DNA of 44,648 nucleotides from JBBSMX01 sp038232935 (lineage in GTDB: Bacteria; Bacteroidota; Rhodothermia; Rhodothermales; JANQRZ01), in contig JBBSMX010000020.1 in the NCBI GenBank assembly GCA_038232935.1, forward strand, positions 1-44,648, written 5' to 3'. The stretch's first letter is position 1, and each line of letters starts with the position of its first letter. Below, piece after piece: positions 35,009 through 44,263 of this stretch. The position numbers and the translations under genes are program-made. A model generated the notes under the pieces. The model searched no databases. It saw only the letters and a program-made list of their open reading frames with translations, and was not told the origin of the DNA.

Positions 35009-36286
35009 TCACCAGCCCGTGCGGATCGTGGGGGCGGAGGCGGAGCGCTCAGCGGCGGTGGGGCGGACGGGGATGGGCTCGACGGGCACCGAGCGGGGGC
35101 GGGTCTCGGCGTAGGCCGGGGCGTCGGTGCCCACGGCATCGTGCTGTGCGAGTCGGGTGCTGTCGAAGTAGAAGGCGAGGATGTCGCGGTAGCTGTAGCC
35201 CTGCCGGGCCTGCTCGCGCGCGCCGTACTGGCTCATCCCGACGCCGTGGCCGAAGCCGCGCCCCTCGAACACGTAGCGGTCGCCGCTCCGGCGTATCGAG
35301 AGAAACGTGCTCCGCATCAGCCGGGACCCGAAGGCGGTGTTGACGGCGAGGCGGACGGCGTTGGCCGCCACGGTACGCGGGCGGGGACCGAGGAGACGGA
35401 ACGTCCGCACGCGACCCTCGCGGCTCTTCTCCGCGATCTCCAGCCCGGTCACGGTCGTGCCGAAGCTCCGGGAGAGCGCGCGCAGCAGCCGGTCCCGCTC
35501 CACCTCCGTCGTCCAACGGTGGTCCGGCGCGGCCCCGTCGACCGGGTCGTCGCGGCCTCGGAGGTAAGGGAGCGGTCGGCCGTCCCAAATCGACTCGTTG
35601 TCGGCGGTGTGGCCGCCGGACGACGACGAATAGACCGCTTCGATGAGGCCGCCTCGGTAGGTGAGGATCTCGCCCTGCGTCGCCTCGGCCGCCCGCCGCG
35701 CGACGGGCGTCTCGCTTCCGATCCCCCGATACACCTGCGAGCCGACGTGGTCGACGAGGTCGTAGCTCTCGCCCTTGCCACGTGCTTTGAGCGCGTACGT
35801 CCTCGCCAGCACGGCCTGCGCCTTCACGCCTTCGATCTCTTCGAAGGGATATTCCGACGACACCACGCTCGCCACATAGTCCTCTAACTCCACCGTGTTG
35901 ACGAGCCGGAGCGGAGACCGAGCGCTCCGGCCGTCCGACGAAACGGTGAGTGTGCCGTGATAGCCCCGGTCGATGGAGCCGGCGCGGAGGCGGAGGTGGC
36001 TCCCGCGGAGCGGGGCGAACGTGACTGCCGGCACCGTCTCGATGGTGGAGAGGAAGCGGACGGTGACCGCGCCGCGCGAGGTCTCGACCGTCGCCGCGTT
36101 GCCGGGCGTGAGGGTGCCGAGAAAAGCGTCTCCGACACGGACCTGCACGGGGCCGCCCTCGGCGCTCACCGTCACAGTTCCCGGCGCTTTCTGTTCGAGC
36201 AGGCGCACGCGCACCGTAGCCTCCTGCGCTTGGGCAGCACCGAAGAGGAGGGCGGCGAGGAAGAGGCTAGTAGCGAACGCGCGCAT
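35009..36286 (-). CDS. SpoIID/LytB-domain exported protein
   Basis: 425 residues with a signal peptide (LFLAALLFGAAQAQ). The SpoIID domain is visible: LVNTVELEDYVASVVSSEYP, EGVKAQAVLARTYALKA, AVYSSSSGGHTADNESIW, VFEGRGFGHGVGMSQYGARE and GYSYRDILAFYF. The catalytic Glu of SpoIID-type lytic transglycosylases is in the SSEYP segment. In spore formers SpoIID acts on denuded glycan during engulfment; in non-sporulating bacteria the role is cell-wall remodelling and less clear. The C-terminal 45 residues are Pro/Ser/Ala-rich. TACCTTCC promoter box 28 bases upstream. Confidence 0.88.
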   Translation of the reverse strand: MRAFATSLFLAALLFGAAQAQEATVRVRLLEQKAPGTVTVSAEGGPVQVRVGDAFLGTLTPGNAATVETSRGAVTVRFLSTIETVPAVTFAPLRGSHLRLRAGSIDRGYHGTLTVSSDGRSARSPLRLVNTVELEDYVASVVSSEYPFEEIEGVKAQAVLARTYALKARGKGESYDLVDHVGSQVYRGIGSETPVARRAAEATQGEILTYRGGLIEAVYSSSSGGHTADNESIWDGRPLPYLRGRDDPVDGAAPDHRWTTEVERDRLLRALSRSFGTTVTGLEIAEKSREGRVRTFRLLGPRPRTVAANAVRLAVNTAFGSRLMRSTFLSIRRSGDRYVFEGRGFGHGVGMSQYGAREQARQGYSYRDILAFYFDSTRLAQHDAVGTDAPAYAETRPRSVPVEPIPVRPTAAERSASAPTIRTGW

Positions 36287-36314
36287 AGGGAATGGGTCGG
36301 TCGGATAAAACGGT

Positions 36315-36322
36315 GGAAGGTA
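36315..36322 (-). promoter_or_regulatory. candidate -7 box TACCTTCC for the SpoIID-like gene
   Basis: Reads TACCTTCC on the minus strand, 28 bases before the ATG at 36286, inside the 63-base gap after the LytTR regulator gene. Confidence 0.4.
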
Positions 36323-36349
36323 GCGAAGCCGCAGGATTGCTGCCCACCG

Positions 36350-37180
36350 TCACAGGCTCAGTTTGTCGCGGAGCTCCTTCGAGCGACTGCGGCTGGCGAT
36401 GACTTCGTGCCCGCCCGTCAGCACCAGCTTGTAGCGCCCGCTGAACCACTGGATCATCTCGCGGATGTGGTCGAGCTGGACTATCGACGAGCGGTGCACG
36501 CGCATAAAGCGCTCCGGGTCGAGCCGCCGTTCGAGGGCGTCGAGCGTGTGGGATACGATGTGGCGGCCCACCTGCGACGGCCGGCCCGGCGGTCCGCTGG
36601 GGGCGGCGTTGAGCACGTACAGCCGCGTGATGCCCTCCTCGACCTCGGCCGCGAGCAACTGATCCACGGAGACGATCGTGAGCCGGTCGGAGCCGGGGAT
36701 CGAGAGCTGCTTGAGATAGTCGGCGGGCTCCGGGTTCGGCTTCTGGACGGCCTGCCGGTCGAGGTATTCAAGCAGTTCGCCGAGGCGGTCGTCGCCGGCG
36801 CGGCGCGCCCCGTCGGTCAGCTTCTCGGCGCGCTCGACGGCGAGGGCGAGGCGGTCTTCGCGGACGGGCTTGAGGAGGTAGTCTACGGCGCTTGCCTCGA
36901 AGGCGCGGAGGGCGTAGGCGTCGTGCGCCGTGGTGAAGACGACGACGGGACGGCGCTCCGGCGGCAGCCGGTCGAGCACGTCGAATCCGTCAAGCCCCGG
37001 CATCTGGATGTCGAGCAGGAGGAGGTCCACGTCTTCGCCCTCCAGCCGCTCCAGCGCCTCGACGCCGTCGCCCGCCTCGCCGACGATGCGGATGCGCCCT
37101 TCCTCGACGAACGGCTGGAGCATCCGGGCCAGCCGGCTCCGCGCCGGCGCTTCGTCGTCTACGATGAGAGTGTTCAGCAT
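36350..37180 (-). CDS. LytTR-family response regulator
   Basis: 276 residues. Receiver domain with phospho-acceptor Asp57 in LLLLDIQMPGLDGF, Lys in YLLKPVRED, and a C-terminal LytTR DNA-binding domain (about 160-276). The last has RFMRVHRSSIVQLDHIREMIQW, then GRYKLVLTGGHEVIASRSRSKELRDKL. Pairs with the kinase just upstream, with 45 bases between, so one operon. LytTR regulators bind direct repeats near the promoters of wall, adhesion or exopolysaccharide genes; the target cannot be told here. Confidence 0.93.
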   Translation of the reverse strand: MLNTLIVDDEAPARSRLARMLQPFVEEGRIRIVGEAGDGVEALERLEGEDVDLLLLDIQMPGLDGFDVLDRLPPERRPVVVFTTAHDAYALRAFEASAVDYLLKPVREDRLALAVERAEKLTDGARRAGDDRLGELLEYLDRQAVQKPNPEPADYLKQLSIPGSDRLTIVSVDQLLAAEVEEGITRLYVLNAAPSGPPGRPSQVGRHIVSHTLDALERRLDPERFMRVHRSSIVQLDHIREMIQWFSGRYKLVLTGGHEVIASRSRSKELRDKLSL

Positions 37181-37225
37181 GGGGCGGAGGGGTGGAGCGA
37201 GAGGAGAGAGGCTGAGAACCCCAGT

Positions 37226-39811
37226 TTACGCATCGCGCAGTACGGTCTCCAGCGGAATCAGCAGGCGCGCCGTCGTGCCGCTTTCAGGGGCGCTCGTCAG
37301 CCGCAACAGGTCGCTCCGCCCGTAGAGCCGCTCCAGCCGGGCCGCGACGTTGCGCAGGCCGATCCCGAAAAACTCCGGCGGCTCCGACCCCTTAGGCACA
37401 GCGCCTGTGGTGAGCGAAGTCGAACCATCGCCACCGGCGAAGAGGGCGGGGATGCCCAGCCCGGTGTCCGTGACGCGGATCTCGGCGAGAGCCTGTCCCG
37501 GCCCCGACCCGGGATCGTCGTGCCGGTGGCTGGAGAGCGTGAGGGTGCCGCCGCCGCGCTTCCGCTCGATCCCGTGCTTGACGGCGTTCTCGACGAGGGT
37601 TTGTAGCGCGAAGGCTGGCACGGGGAGGTCCGCGAGCGCCGGGTCCCAGTCGCGCTCGACGGTCAGCTTGTCGCCGAAGCGGACCTGCTCGATGGCGAGG
37701 TAATCGTCGACGAGGTGGACCTCGTCGGTGAGGGGGACGAAGGTGAGGCCGCCGGTGCGGAGGATGTGCCGGAAGATGCTCGCCAGCCGCTCGACGGTGC
37801 CCTCGGCCTCGCGCGGCTTCTCCTCGATGAGGGCGGCGATCGTGTTGAGCGCGTTGAAGAGGAAGTGCGGGTTGATCTGGGCGCGGAGCGCGACGAGCTG
37901 GGCTTCGGCGCTCTCGCGGACGAGGGCTTTTTCCCGCTCAATGAGGGCGAGGCGTTCGGTGGCGAGGGCGAGCTGGCCGCAGAGGCTCCGCAGCATCGCC
38001 ACGTCTTCGAGGTTGTAGACGGCGCGGCGCCGTGCCTTCCGGCCGAGCACGAGGAGGCCGGCCGGCTCCGCCTCGCCCCCCGCGACGGGGATCGCGAGGG
38101 CGACGCCGTAGCTGTTGAGCAGGCGCTCGTCCGCGAGCGGCAGGTCGCTCTCGTCGAGCTCGACGTTGCGGGCCCACACCGTGCCCGACTGCTGGATCTT
38201 ATCCCACACCCGTCCGAGCTCGGCCTCGGTGAAATAGGGCGGCTCGGAGCGGTAGCGCGCGCGGATCCACGGGTCGTCGCTGCCCGTGCCGGCCGGGAGG
38301 CGCAGGAAGAGGACGGCCGAGCGGACGCCGAGCGCCTCGCCGACTGCCTCGACCGTTTCCTCGGCGAGGCGCTGCGGGTCGAGGAGGAGGCGCATACGCT
38401 CGCCGAAGTCGCGGAGCCGAATCCGCGCCCGCTGCCGGTCCGTCACGAACAGGCCCCCCACGCGCTGACGGAGCGGCTGCGCGAGCCGTTCTGCCAGGAA
38501 CAGCAGGAAGATGACGTAGACGCCGGCGATGACCGAGCGCGGCCACATCGCCGTCCCGGGCGGGAGGGTGCGTTCGAGGACGATCAGCCCGCCCGCCACC
38601 ACAAAAAACACGACGCCGTACACAGCTACGTAGGCCAGCGCCCGCGTCACGACCGAGTCCGCCCGCCCGTGCCGGAGCGTGGCGACTGAGGCGAGGCCGA
38701 CAGGGGCGAGCGAGAGGAGCTGAATCAGCACGATCAGCCAGCCCACGGTCGCGTCGGACACAGCTCCCGGCAGCGGCACGATGCCGTACACGGAGAGCGC
38801 CCCGAGCCCGGCGAGCACGAACACGGCGGCGCTGCCCACCCGGCTCCACGCCGTCGAGGCGGGGACGGCGTCGCCCTCCGGCGTCTCGGCCGGGCCTCGG
38901 ATCGCGAGGGGGAGTCCGGTTGCCGCCGCGACGTAGCAGCAGACGTAGAACAGGATCGGCGCGATGAGCGCGTCGAGGGTGAGCGGCCCGAGCGCTCCGG
39001 CGAAAACGGCGAAGCACACCGCGCCGCCGAGGACGAAAGCGGGAAGGTAGATCGTGGCGAGGAAGGGGGAAGGCAGGGGCCGCAGCCGGGCCACGTCCGT
39101 GAGTACACTACGGAGCAGCAAAGCCGGGAAGAGGATCCACCCGCCGAGCGCGAGCAGCGTCACGGCTTGAAAAAAAGTCGCGTAGGCCCCGCCCATCGGC
39201 GGGCCGAGCAGCGTCAGGCTCAGCAGGCGGATGAGGTTGCCGAACACCCACAGCGCCGCCGCCGCGAAGAGCGCGAACGAACGCCGTGCGCGGGGGCTTC
39301 GCCACACGAGGGGTGCGACGATGATGAGCCCGAGCAGGTGCAGGAACGCCACCACCGCGAACCCCCACAGCGACGCCTGCCACAACGGCCCGCTCAGCGG
39401 GTAGAGGAACGTCGGATACCGCGTGATCCCGATCTCGAACGACTGGAGCTGCCCGTTCTGCACCACGTCGTAGACGAGCACATCGCCCGGCGCGACACCC
39501 TCGACGGCGCGCTTGACGTCCTCAGCCGAGAAGAACTGCTGGAACTCCAGTTGGTAGAGGACGGCGTCCTCGCGGAGGCCGGCGGCGAAGGCCGTCCCGC
39601 CGGGGTAGACGTAGGCCGCCACGATCTCGCCGTCGCGGTCCTGCCACTGCACCCAGTCGAACCCGCGCGGTGCGGACGGCCCCGGTGCCTCGCCCGTCAC
39701 GCGGGCGATCTCCATCCAGTCCGTCACGAGCCGCCCCAGCATCAGGAGCGACACGAGCGGGACGAGCACGACGAGCACCCGCAGCGCGGCGGATTGAGTG
39801 CGAGAGGTCAC
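37226..39811 (-). CDS. LytS-type sensor histidine kinase with PDZ-like, multi-TM and GAF domains
   Basis: 861 residues from GTG at 39811. Order: TM helix (VLVVLVPLVSLLMLG); PDZ-like region (VYPGGTAFAAGLREDAVLYQLE, then AVEGVAPGDVLVYD); 7-8 TM helices; a GAF-like domain (RLLLDPQRLAEETVEAVGEA to ERLALIEREKAL); and a His_kinase domain with His649 in RAQINPHFLFNALNTIAALI. The catalytic domain follows (QTLVENAVKHGIERK, VTDTGLGIP). This is the 7TM/LytS class, but a PDZ module at the N-terminus is unusual. No ATG is in frame here; the longer open frame to 40657 is shadow of TatD. The LytTR regulator follows in the same operon. Confidence 0.88.
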   Translation of the reverse strand: MTSRTQSAALRVLVVLVPLVSLLMLGRLVTDWMEIARVTGEAPGPSAPRGFDWVQWQDRDGEIVAAYVYPGGTAFAAGLREDAVLYQLEFQQFFSAEDVKRAVEGVAPGDVLVYDVVQNGQLQSFEIGITRYPTFLYPLSGPLWQASLWGFAVVAFLHLLGLIIVAPLVWRSPRARRSFALFAAAALWVFGNLIRLLSLTLLGPPMGGAYATFFQAVTLLALGGWILFPALLLRSVLTDVARLRPLPSPFLATIYLPAFVLGGAVCFAVFAGALGPLTLDALIAPILFYVCCYVAAATGLPLAIRGPAETPEGDAVPASTAWSRVGSAAVFVLAGLGALSVYGIVPLPGAVSDATVGWLIVLIQLLSLAPVGLASVATLRHGRADSVVTRALAYVAVYGVVFFVVAGGLIVLERTLPPGTAMWPRSVIAGVYVIFLLFLAERLAQPLRQRVGGLFVTDRQRARIRLRDFGERMRLLLDPQRLAEETVEAVGEALGVRSAVLFLRLPAGTGSDDPWIRARYRSEPPYFTEAELGRVWDKIQQSGTVWARNVELDESDLPLADERLLNSYGVALAIPVAGGEAEPAGLLVLGRKARRRAVYNLEDVAMLRSLCGQLALATERLALIEREKALVRESAEAQLVALRAQINPHFLFNALNTIAALIEEKPREAEGTVERLASIFRHILRTGGLTFVPLTDEVHLVDDYLAIEQVRFGDKLTVERDWDPALADLPVPAFALQTLVENAVKHGIERKRGGGTLTLSSHRHDDPGSGPGQALAEIRVTDTGLGIPALFAGGDGSTSLTTGAVPKGSEPPEFFGIGLRNVAARLERLYGRSDLLRLTSAPESGTTARLLIPLETVLRDA

Positions 39812-39887
39812 GGCGTGGAGGATCGAGGCAACGGAAAAAGTGCGAACCGGGACGGCGGCCTTAAAGTAGAGAGCGTATCCCTTCCTG

Positions 39888-39895
39888 CAAAGGTA
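39888..39895 (-). promoter_or_regulatory. candidate -7 box TACCTTTG for the LytS-like kinase
   Basis: Reads TACCTTTG on the minus strand, an exact TAnnTTTG match, 76 bases before the GTG at 39811. Confidence 0.4.
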
Positions 39896-39912
39896 GCGGC
39901 AACGCCCCTCCA

Positions 39913-39944
39913 TTCTCCTCCTGTTCCGTTCTCCTCCTGTTCCG
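39913..39944 (+). repeat. 16-bp perfect tandem duplication ending at the tatD start codon
   Basis: TTCTCCTCCTGTTCCG twice in a row (39913-39928 and 39929-39944). The final G is the first base of the GTG start of the TatD gene. Pyrimidine-rich, so it lacks a Shine-Dalgarno sequence. Confidence 0.9.
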
Positions 39945-40759
39945 TGCCCCTCATCGACACCCACGCCCACGTCTACCTCGGCCGCTTCGACGGCGACCGC
40001 GACGAGGTCATCGAGCGCGCCCGTGCCGACGACGTCGCCGCCGTCGTGCTGCCTGCCATCGACGTGCCCTCGATCCACGCGGCGCTCGGCCTCTGCGCGC
40101 AGCACCCTGGCTTCTTCTACGCGATGGCGGCTCTCCATCCCTCTGAGGTAAAAGACGCCACGGACGATGACTTCGAGCAAGTGCGCGCCCTCTGCGAACG
40201 GCCGGAGGTCGTGGCCGTCGGGGAGAGCGGGCTGGACTATTACTGGGACCGCTCGTTCAACGCGAAGCAGGAGGACTACCTGCGCCGCCACGTCCGGCTC
40301 GCGGTGGATACCGACCTCCCGCTCGTCCTCCACAACCGCGACGAGAAGGGCAGCGAGGCGTCGTCCCGCGACCTCGTGGCGATGTTGAAGGAGGAGCGGG
40401 CGCGGGCGCGGCATCTGGGCGGCGCGAGGCTGCGCGGCATCTTCCACTGCTTCGGCGGACCGGCATGGCTGGCCGAGGAGGCGCTCGCGCTCGGTTTCCA
40501 CCTCGGGATCGGCGGGACGCTCACGTTCAAAAACGGCGGCGTCGCCGAAGCCATCGAGGCCGTGCCGCTGGAGCGGATCGTGCTGGAGACGGACGCGCCG
40601 TTCCTCGCGCCGGAGCCGTTCCGGGGCAAGCGGAACGAGCCCGCCTACGTCCGCCACGTCGCCGAGCGCCTCGCCGAGGTCAAGCGCGTTCCGTTCGACG
40701 AAGTGGAGGCGATCACGACGGCGAACGCACGGGCGCTCTTCGGGCTGCCGACCGCGTAA
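39944..40759 (+). CDS. TatD-family metal-dependent hydrolase
   Basis: 271 residues, usual TatD size. Metal-binding DTHAHVYLGRF at the start, then AVGESGLDYYWD, PLVLHNRD, GIFHCFGG and IVLETDAPFLAPEP. TatD proteins are 3'-5' DNA exonucleases or general phosphoesterases of the amidohydrolase fold. The start GTG at 39944 gives MPLIDTHAHV, the standard opening; the in-frame region upstream is shadow of the kinase gene. Divergent from the LytS-like kinase. Confidence 0.93.
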   Translation: MPLIDTHAHVYLGRFDGDRDEVIERARADDVAAVVLPAIDVPSIHAALGLCAQHPGFFYAMAALHPSEVKDATDDDFEQVRALCERPEVVAVGESGLDYYWDRSFNAKQEDYLRRHVRLAVDTDLPLVLHNRDEKGSEASSRDLVAMLKEERARARHLGGARLRGIFHCFGGPAWLAEEALALGFHLGIGGTLTFKNGGVAEAIEAVPLERIVLETDAPFLAPEPFRGKRNEPAYVRHVAERLAEVKRVPFDEVEAITTANARALFGLPTA

Positions 40760-40778
40760 TCAATCGGCGCGAGCGGCG

Positions 40779-40809
40779 TTGCGCGGCAGGGGCGGGGCGA
40801 ATACCTTTC
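40779..40809 (+). promoter_or_regulatory. candidate promoter TTG - 20 bp - TACCTTTC for ppdK
   Basis: TTG at 40779-40781 and TACCTTTC at 40802-40809, a spacing that suits the Bacteroidota TTTG/TAnnTTTG promoter. The octamer ends 28 bases before the ATG at 40838. Confidence 0.45.
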
Positions 40810-40837
40810 CATTCCTTCCCATCAGTCGATTCCCGGC

Positions 40838-43489
40838 ATGCCTCCACACGCTCCTCGCTACGTCTATCGCTTCGGCAACGGCACCGCCGACGGTGGCCGG
40901 AGCATGAAATCCCTCCTCGGCGGGAAAGGCGTCGGCCTCGCCGAGATGAGCGGGATCGGCCTGCCCGTCCCGCCCGGCTTCACGATCACCACCGAGGCGT
41001 GCCGCTACTACGTCGAGCACGACGGCAGCTGGCCCGAGGGGATGGAGGAGGAGGTCCGCGATGGACTTCGGCACGTCGAAGACGCGATGGGGCGGACCTT
41101 CGGCGACCCGGCGCGTCCGCTCCTCGTCTCCGTCCGCAGCGGGGCTGCCGTCTCGATGCCGGGCATGATGGACACCGTCCTCAACCTCGGCCTCAACGAT
41201 GCCGTCGTCGAAGGGCTCGCGCGGGAGAGCGGCAACGAGCGCTTCGCCTACGACGCCTTCCGCCGCTTCATCGACATGTTCGGCGACGTGGTGACGGGCG
41301 TGGGCCATGAGCACTTCGAGGCGGCCCTCGATGCGCTCAAGCGCGCGCGCGGCGTCGAGCACGACGTGGACCTCAGGGCCGCCGACCTGCGGGAGATCGT
41401 TGGTCGCTACAAAGCGATCTACCGTGAGCGTGCTGGAAGCGCTTTTCCCGAAGATCCGCAGCGGCAGCTCCGCCTCGCCATCGACGCCGTCTTCGAGTCG
41501 TGGGACAGTGACCGCGCGGTGCGCTACCGGAAGATCAACCGGATCACCGGGTTGCTAGGCACAGCGGTGAACGTGCAGGCCATGGTCTACGGCAACATGG
41601 GCGAGCAGAGCGGCACGGGCGTGTGCTTCACGCGCAACCCCTCCACGGGCGAGGCTTCGCTCTACGGCGAATTCCTCGTCAACGCGCAGGGCGAGGATGT
41701 CGTCGCCGGTATCCGGACGCCGCAGCCGATTGCCGAGATGGAGGCCGCCTTCCCCGACGCCTACCGCCAACTCGTCGAGGTCGCCGGCCGGCTGGAGCAG
41801 CACAACGGCGATATGCAGGACATCGAGTTCACCGTGCAGGAGGGTGCGCTCTACCTCCTCCAGACCCGGACGGGCAAGCGGACCGGCACCGCCGCCGTCC
41901 GGATCGTCGTGGAGATGGTGGAGGCCGGACTCGCCGACAAGCGCCGCGCCGTCGCCGCCATGGTCGAGCCGGGGCATCTCGACCAGTTGCTGCATCCACA
42001 GTTCAAGAACCCCGAGGCGTACGCGGACGCCGTGATCGGGACCGGCCTTCCGGCGTCGCCCGGCGCTGCCGTCGGTCGCGTCGTCTTCACGGCCGAGGAC
42101 GCCGAGGCGTGGCACAAAGACGGGGAAGCCGTCGTCCTCGTCCGCATCGAGACGAGCCCCGAGGACGTCGGCGGGATGGACGCGGCCGAGGGTGTGCTGA
42201 CGGCGCGCGGCGGGATGACGAGCCACGCCGCTGTCGTCGCGCGCGGCTGGGGCAAGCCGTGCGTGGCGGGATGCAGCGACATCGTGATCGACTACGGCAC
42301 GAAGTCGTTCACGAGCGATGGGGTCACGCTCAGCCAAGGCGATTGGGTCTCGATCAACGGTTCCACCGGTGAGGTCATTCAGGGCCGGCAGGAGCTCGAA
42401 GAGCCGGAGATGAGCGAGGCCTTCGCCACGTTCATGAGCTGGGCCGATACGTTCCGCACTCTTGGCGTCCGCACGAACGCCGACACGCCGGAGGACGCTG
42501 CCCGCGCCGTCGCGTTCGGGGCCGAGGGGATCGGCCTCTGCCGGACCGAGCACATGTTCTTTGAGGGCGACCGGATCCAGTCCGTCCGCCGGCTCATCCT
42601 CGCGGACACAGAGGACGAGCAGCAGGCCGCGCTCGCGGAGCTCCTCCCGTTTCAGAAGGAGGACTTCAAAGGCATCTTCCGCGCGATGGACGGCCGCCCC
42701 GTCACGATCCGCCTGCTCGACCCGCCGCTCCACGAGTTCCTCCCGCACGACGCGGACGGGCAGCGGGCGATGGCCGAGCGGCAGGGCGTCTCCGAGGCCG
42801 CGATCCGGGCGAAGGTCGAGGCGCTGGCGGAGGCGAACCCGATGCTCGGGCACCGCGGCTGCCGGCTCGGGGTGACGCACCCGGCGCTCACCGCGATGCA
42901 GACGCGGGCGATCCTCGAAGCCGCCGTCGAGGTCCAGGCTGAGGGCACGGAAGTGCGGCCCGAGATCATGGTGCCGCTCGTCGGCACCGTGGCCGAGTTC
43001 GTCCACCAGAAGCAGATCATCGAGCAGACAGCGAGGACCGTGTTCGACCAGCAGGGGGCCGAGGTGGGCGTGCTGATCGGGACGATGATCGAGGTTCCGC
43101 GCGCCGCCCTCGTGGCCGGCGAAATCGCCAAAGAGGCCGACTTCTTCTCGTTCGGGACGAACGACCTCACGCAGATGACCTTCGGCTACAGCCGCGACGA
43201 CGTGGGCACGTTCCTGCCGGCCTATCTCGACCGCAAAATCCTCCGCGACGACCCGTTCGAGGTGCTGGATCAGGAGGGCGTCGGGCAGCTCGTCCGCATG
43301 GGGACGGAGCGCGGCCGGGCCGCGCGGCCAAACCTCAAAGTCGGCATCTGCGGCGAGCACGGCGGCGAGCCGGAGTCCGTCACGTTCTTCTACGAGGTTG
43401 GGCTGGACTACGTCTCGTGCTCCCCCTTCCGCGTGCCCATCGCCCGGCTCGCGGCGGCCCAAGCGCACCTCCGCGCCGAGGGCGGGTAG
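40838..43489 (+). CDS. ppdK: pyruvate, phosphate dikinase
   Basis: 883 residues. Interconverts pyruvate, ATP and phosphate with PEP, AMP and pyrophosphate. N-terminal nucleotide domain: SLLGGKGVGLAEMSGIGLPV, VRSGAAVSMPGMMDTVLNLG and GTGVCFTRNPSTGEASLYGE. Swivelling His domain: GGMTSHAAVVARGWGKPC with phospho-His463. C-terminal PEP/pyruvate domain: GIGLCRTEHMFFEGDR, DLTQMTFGYSRDDVG and GICGEHGGEP with Cys838. Length and residues are those of ordinary PPDK. With PEP carboxykinase in the same window, PEP can be made both from oxaloacetate and from pyruvate. Confidence 0.97.
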   Translation: MPPHAPRYVYRFGNGTADGGRSMKSLLGGKGVGLAEMSGIGLPVPPGFTITTEACRYYVEHDGSWPEGMEEEVRDGLRHVEDAMGRTFGDPARPLLVSVRSGAAVSMPGMMDTVLNLGLNDAVVEGLARESGNERFAYDAFRRFIDMFGDVVTGVGHEHFEAALDALKRARGVEHDVDLRAADLREIVGRYKAIYRERAGSAFPEDPQRQLRLAIDAVFESWDSDRAVRYRKINRITGLLGTAVNVQAMVYGNMGEQSGTGVCFTRNPSTGEASLYGEFLVNAQGEDVVAGIRTPQPIAEMEAAFPDAYRQLVEVAGRLEQHNGDMQDIEFTVQEGALYLLQTRTGKRTGTAAVRIVVEMVEAGLADKRRAVAAMVEPGHLDQLLHPQFKNPEAYADAVIGTGLPASPGAAVGRVVFTAEDAEAWHKDGEAVVLVRIETSPEDVGGMDAAEGVLTARGGMTSHAAVVARGWGKPCVAGCSDIVIDYGTKSFTSDGVTLSQGDWVSINGSTGEVIQGRQELEEPEMSEAFATFMSWADTFRTLGVRTNADTPEDAARAVAFGAEGIGLCRTEHMFFEGDRIQSVRRLILADTEDEQQAALAELLPFQKEDFKGIFRAMDGRPVTIRLLDPPLHEFLPHDADGQRAMAERQGVSEAAIRAKVEALAEANPMLGHRGCRLGVTHPALTAMQTRAILEAAVEVQAEGTEVRPEIMVPLVGTVAEFVHQKQIIEQTARTVFDQQGAEVGVLIGTMIEVPRAALVAGEIAKEADFFSFGTNDLTQMTFGYSRDDVGTFLPAYLDRKILRDDPFEVLDQEGVGQLVRMGTERGRAARPNLKVGICGEHGGEPESVTFFYEVGLDYVSCSPFRVPIARLAAAQAHLRAEGG

Positions 43490-43517
43490 CCGACGGCGCG
43501 GAGGGACTGACGCGGAC

Positions 43518-44207
43518 TCAGTAGTCTCGTGCGGCGACGAGCGTATGCGCGGAGCCTCGCACCGTCACCTGCGTGTCGCCGAACACCACGAGGGCGGAGG
43601 GAGCGCCGGTCGCGTCGAGCACGGCGAAACGGCGGGTGGATCCCCGCACCGGATGCGCCGTCACGTACGGGAGGACGCCGCGCGTGATGAGGGCGAGGCG
43701 ACCATCGCGCCACTTCAGCTTGAGCAGCTCCTCCCCGTCGGCGAAGCGGACACGGACGTACGTCGCGGCGAGCCCGGCGGCATCGCCCGTGGTGCCGAGC
43801 GCGTCGACGGACTCCACGGCACCCCGGCGCTCCGTGAGAGCGACAAGGAGCCGGGAGAAGTCGCGCGTGCCGGCTTCCCGGCGTTGGACGGGGAGGGCCT
43901 CGGAAAGGCGATGGGTGGAGCCGGCGAACGCGTCGCGCAGGAGGGCCTCGGCGCGGACGTTAAACGTCGGGTTGCCCGTCACCTCGGCGAATGCGTCGAA
44001 GGCGGTCTGGCCGACGAGGGTCAGCACGAGGCTCCGTCCCGTGCGGGCGACGTGGAGGGTAGCGTCATCGGACGCATACGTCCCGATGAGGGACCCCGTG
44101 CGCGCCTCGTCGGACTGTGCGGTGAAGGCGGCGATGCCGAAGGAGTCCGTCGTCTGGGCGGAGAGGGCGGTGGGGAGGAGGAGGGCGAGGAGAAGGAGCG
44201 TACGCAT
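43518..44207 (-). CDS. hypothetical exported protein, 229 residues
   Basis: Signal peptide MRTLLLLALLLPTALSAQ, then a beta-rich mature domain: GSLIGTYASDDATLHVARTG, LVLTLVGQTAFDAF, YVRVRFADGEELLKLKWRDG, RFAVLDATGAPSALVVFGD. It has alternating strand pattern and a helix (AEALLRDAF). I do not recognise the family. Periplasmic or extracellular. ATG 44207 was chosen for the signal peptide. Upstream, a weak TACCGTGA octamer at 44237-44244 is 29 bases before the ATG, and three TGTCAC boxes phased at 21 bp follow (44264-44314), so it is likely a regulated gene. Confidence 0.65.
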   Translation of the reverse strand: MRTLLLLALLLPTALSAQTTDSFGIAAFTAQSDEARTGSLIGTYASDDATLHVARTGRSLVLTLVGQTAFDAFAEVTGNPTFNVRAEALLRDAFAGSTHRLSEALPVQRREAGTRDFSRLLVALTERRGAVESVDALGTTGDAAGLAATYVRVRFADGEELLKLKWRDGRLALITRGVLPYVTAHPVRGSTRRFAVLDATGAPSALVVFGDTQVTVRGSAHTLVAARDY

Positions 44208-44263
44208 GGCAGTAGCGGGTTGAGTGAATGTCTGCCTCACGGTACGGGGCCGGTTCTGCGAAC

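Noticed and set aside
39812..40657. N-terminal extension of the LytS-like kinase by 282 codons
   Set aside because: It would overlap the whole 5' half of the TatD gene on the other strand and is shadow-like; GTG 39811 gives a normal start before the first TM helix.
41555..43468. A 637-codon minus-strand open frame opposite ppdK
   Set aside because: Antisense shadow of pyruvate phosphate dikinase.
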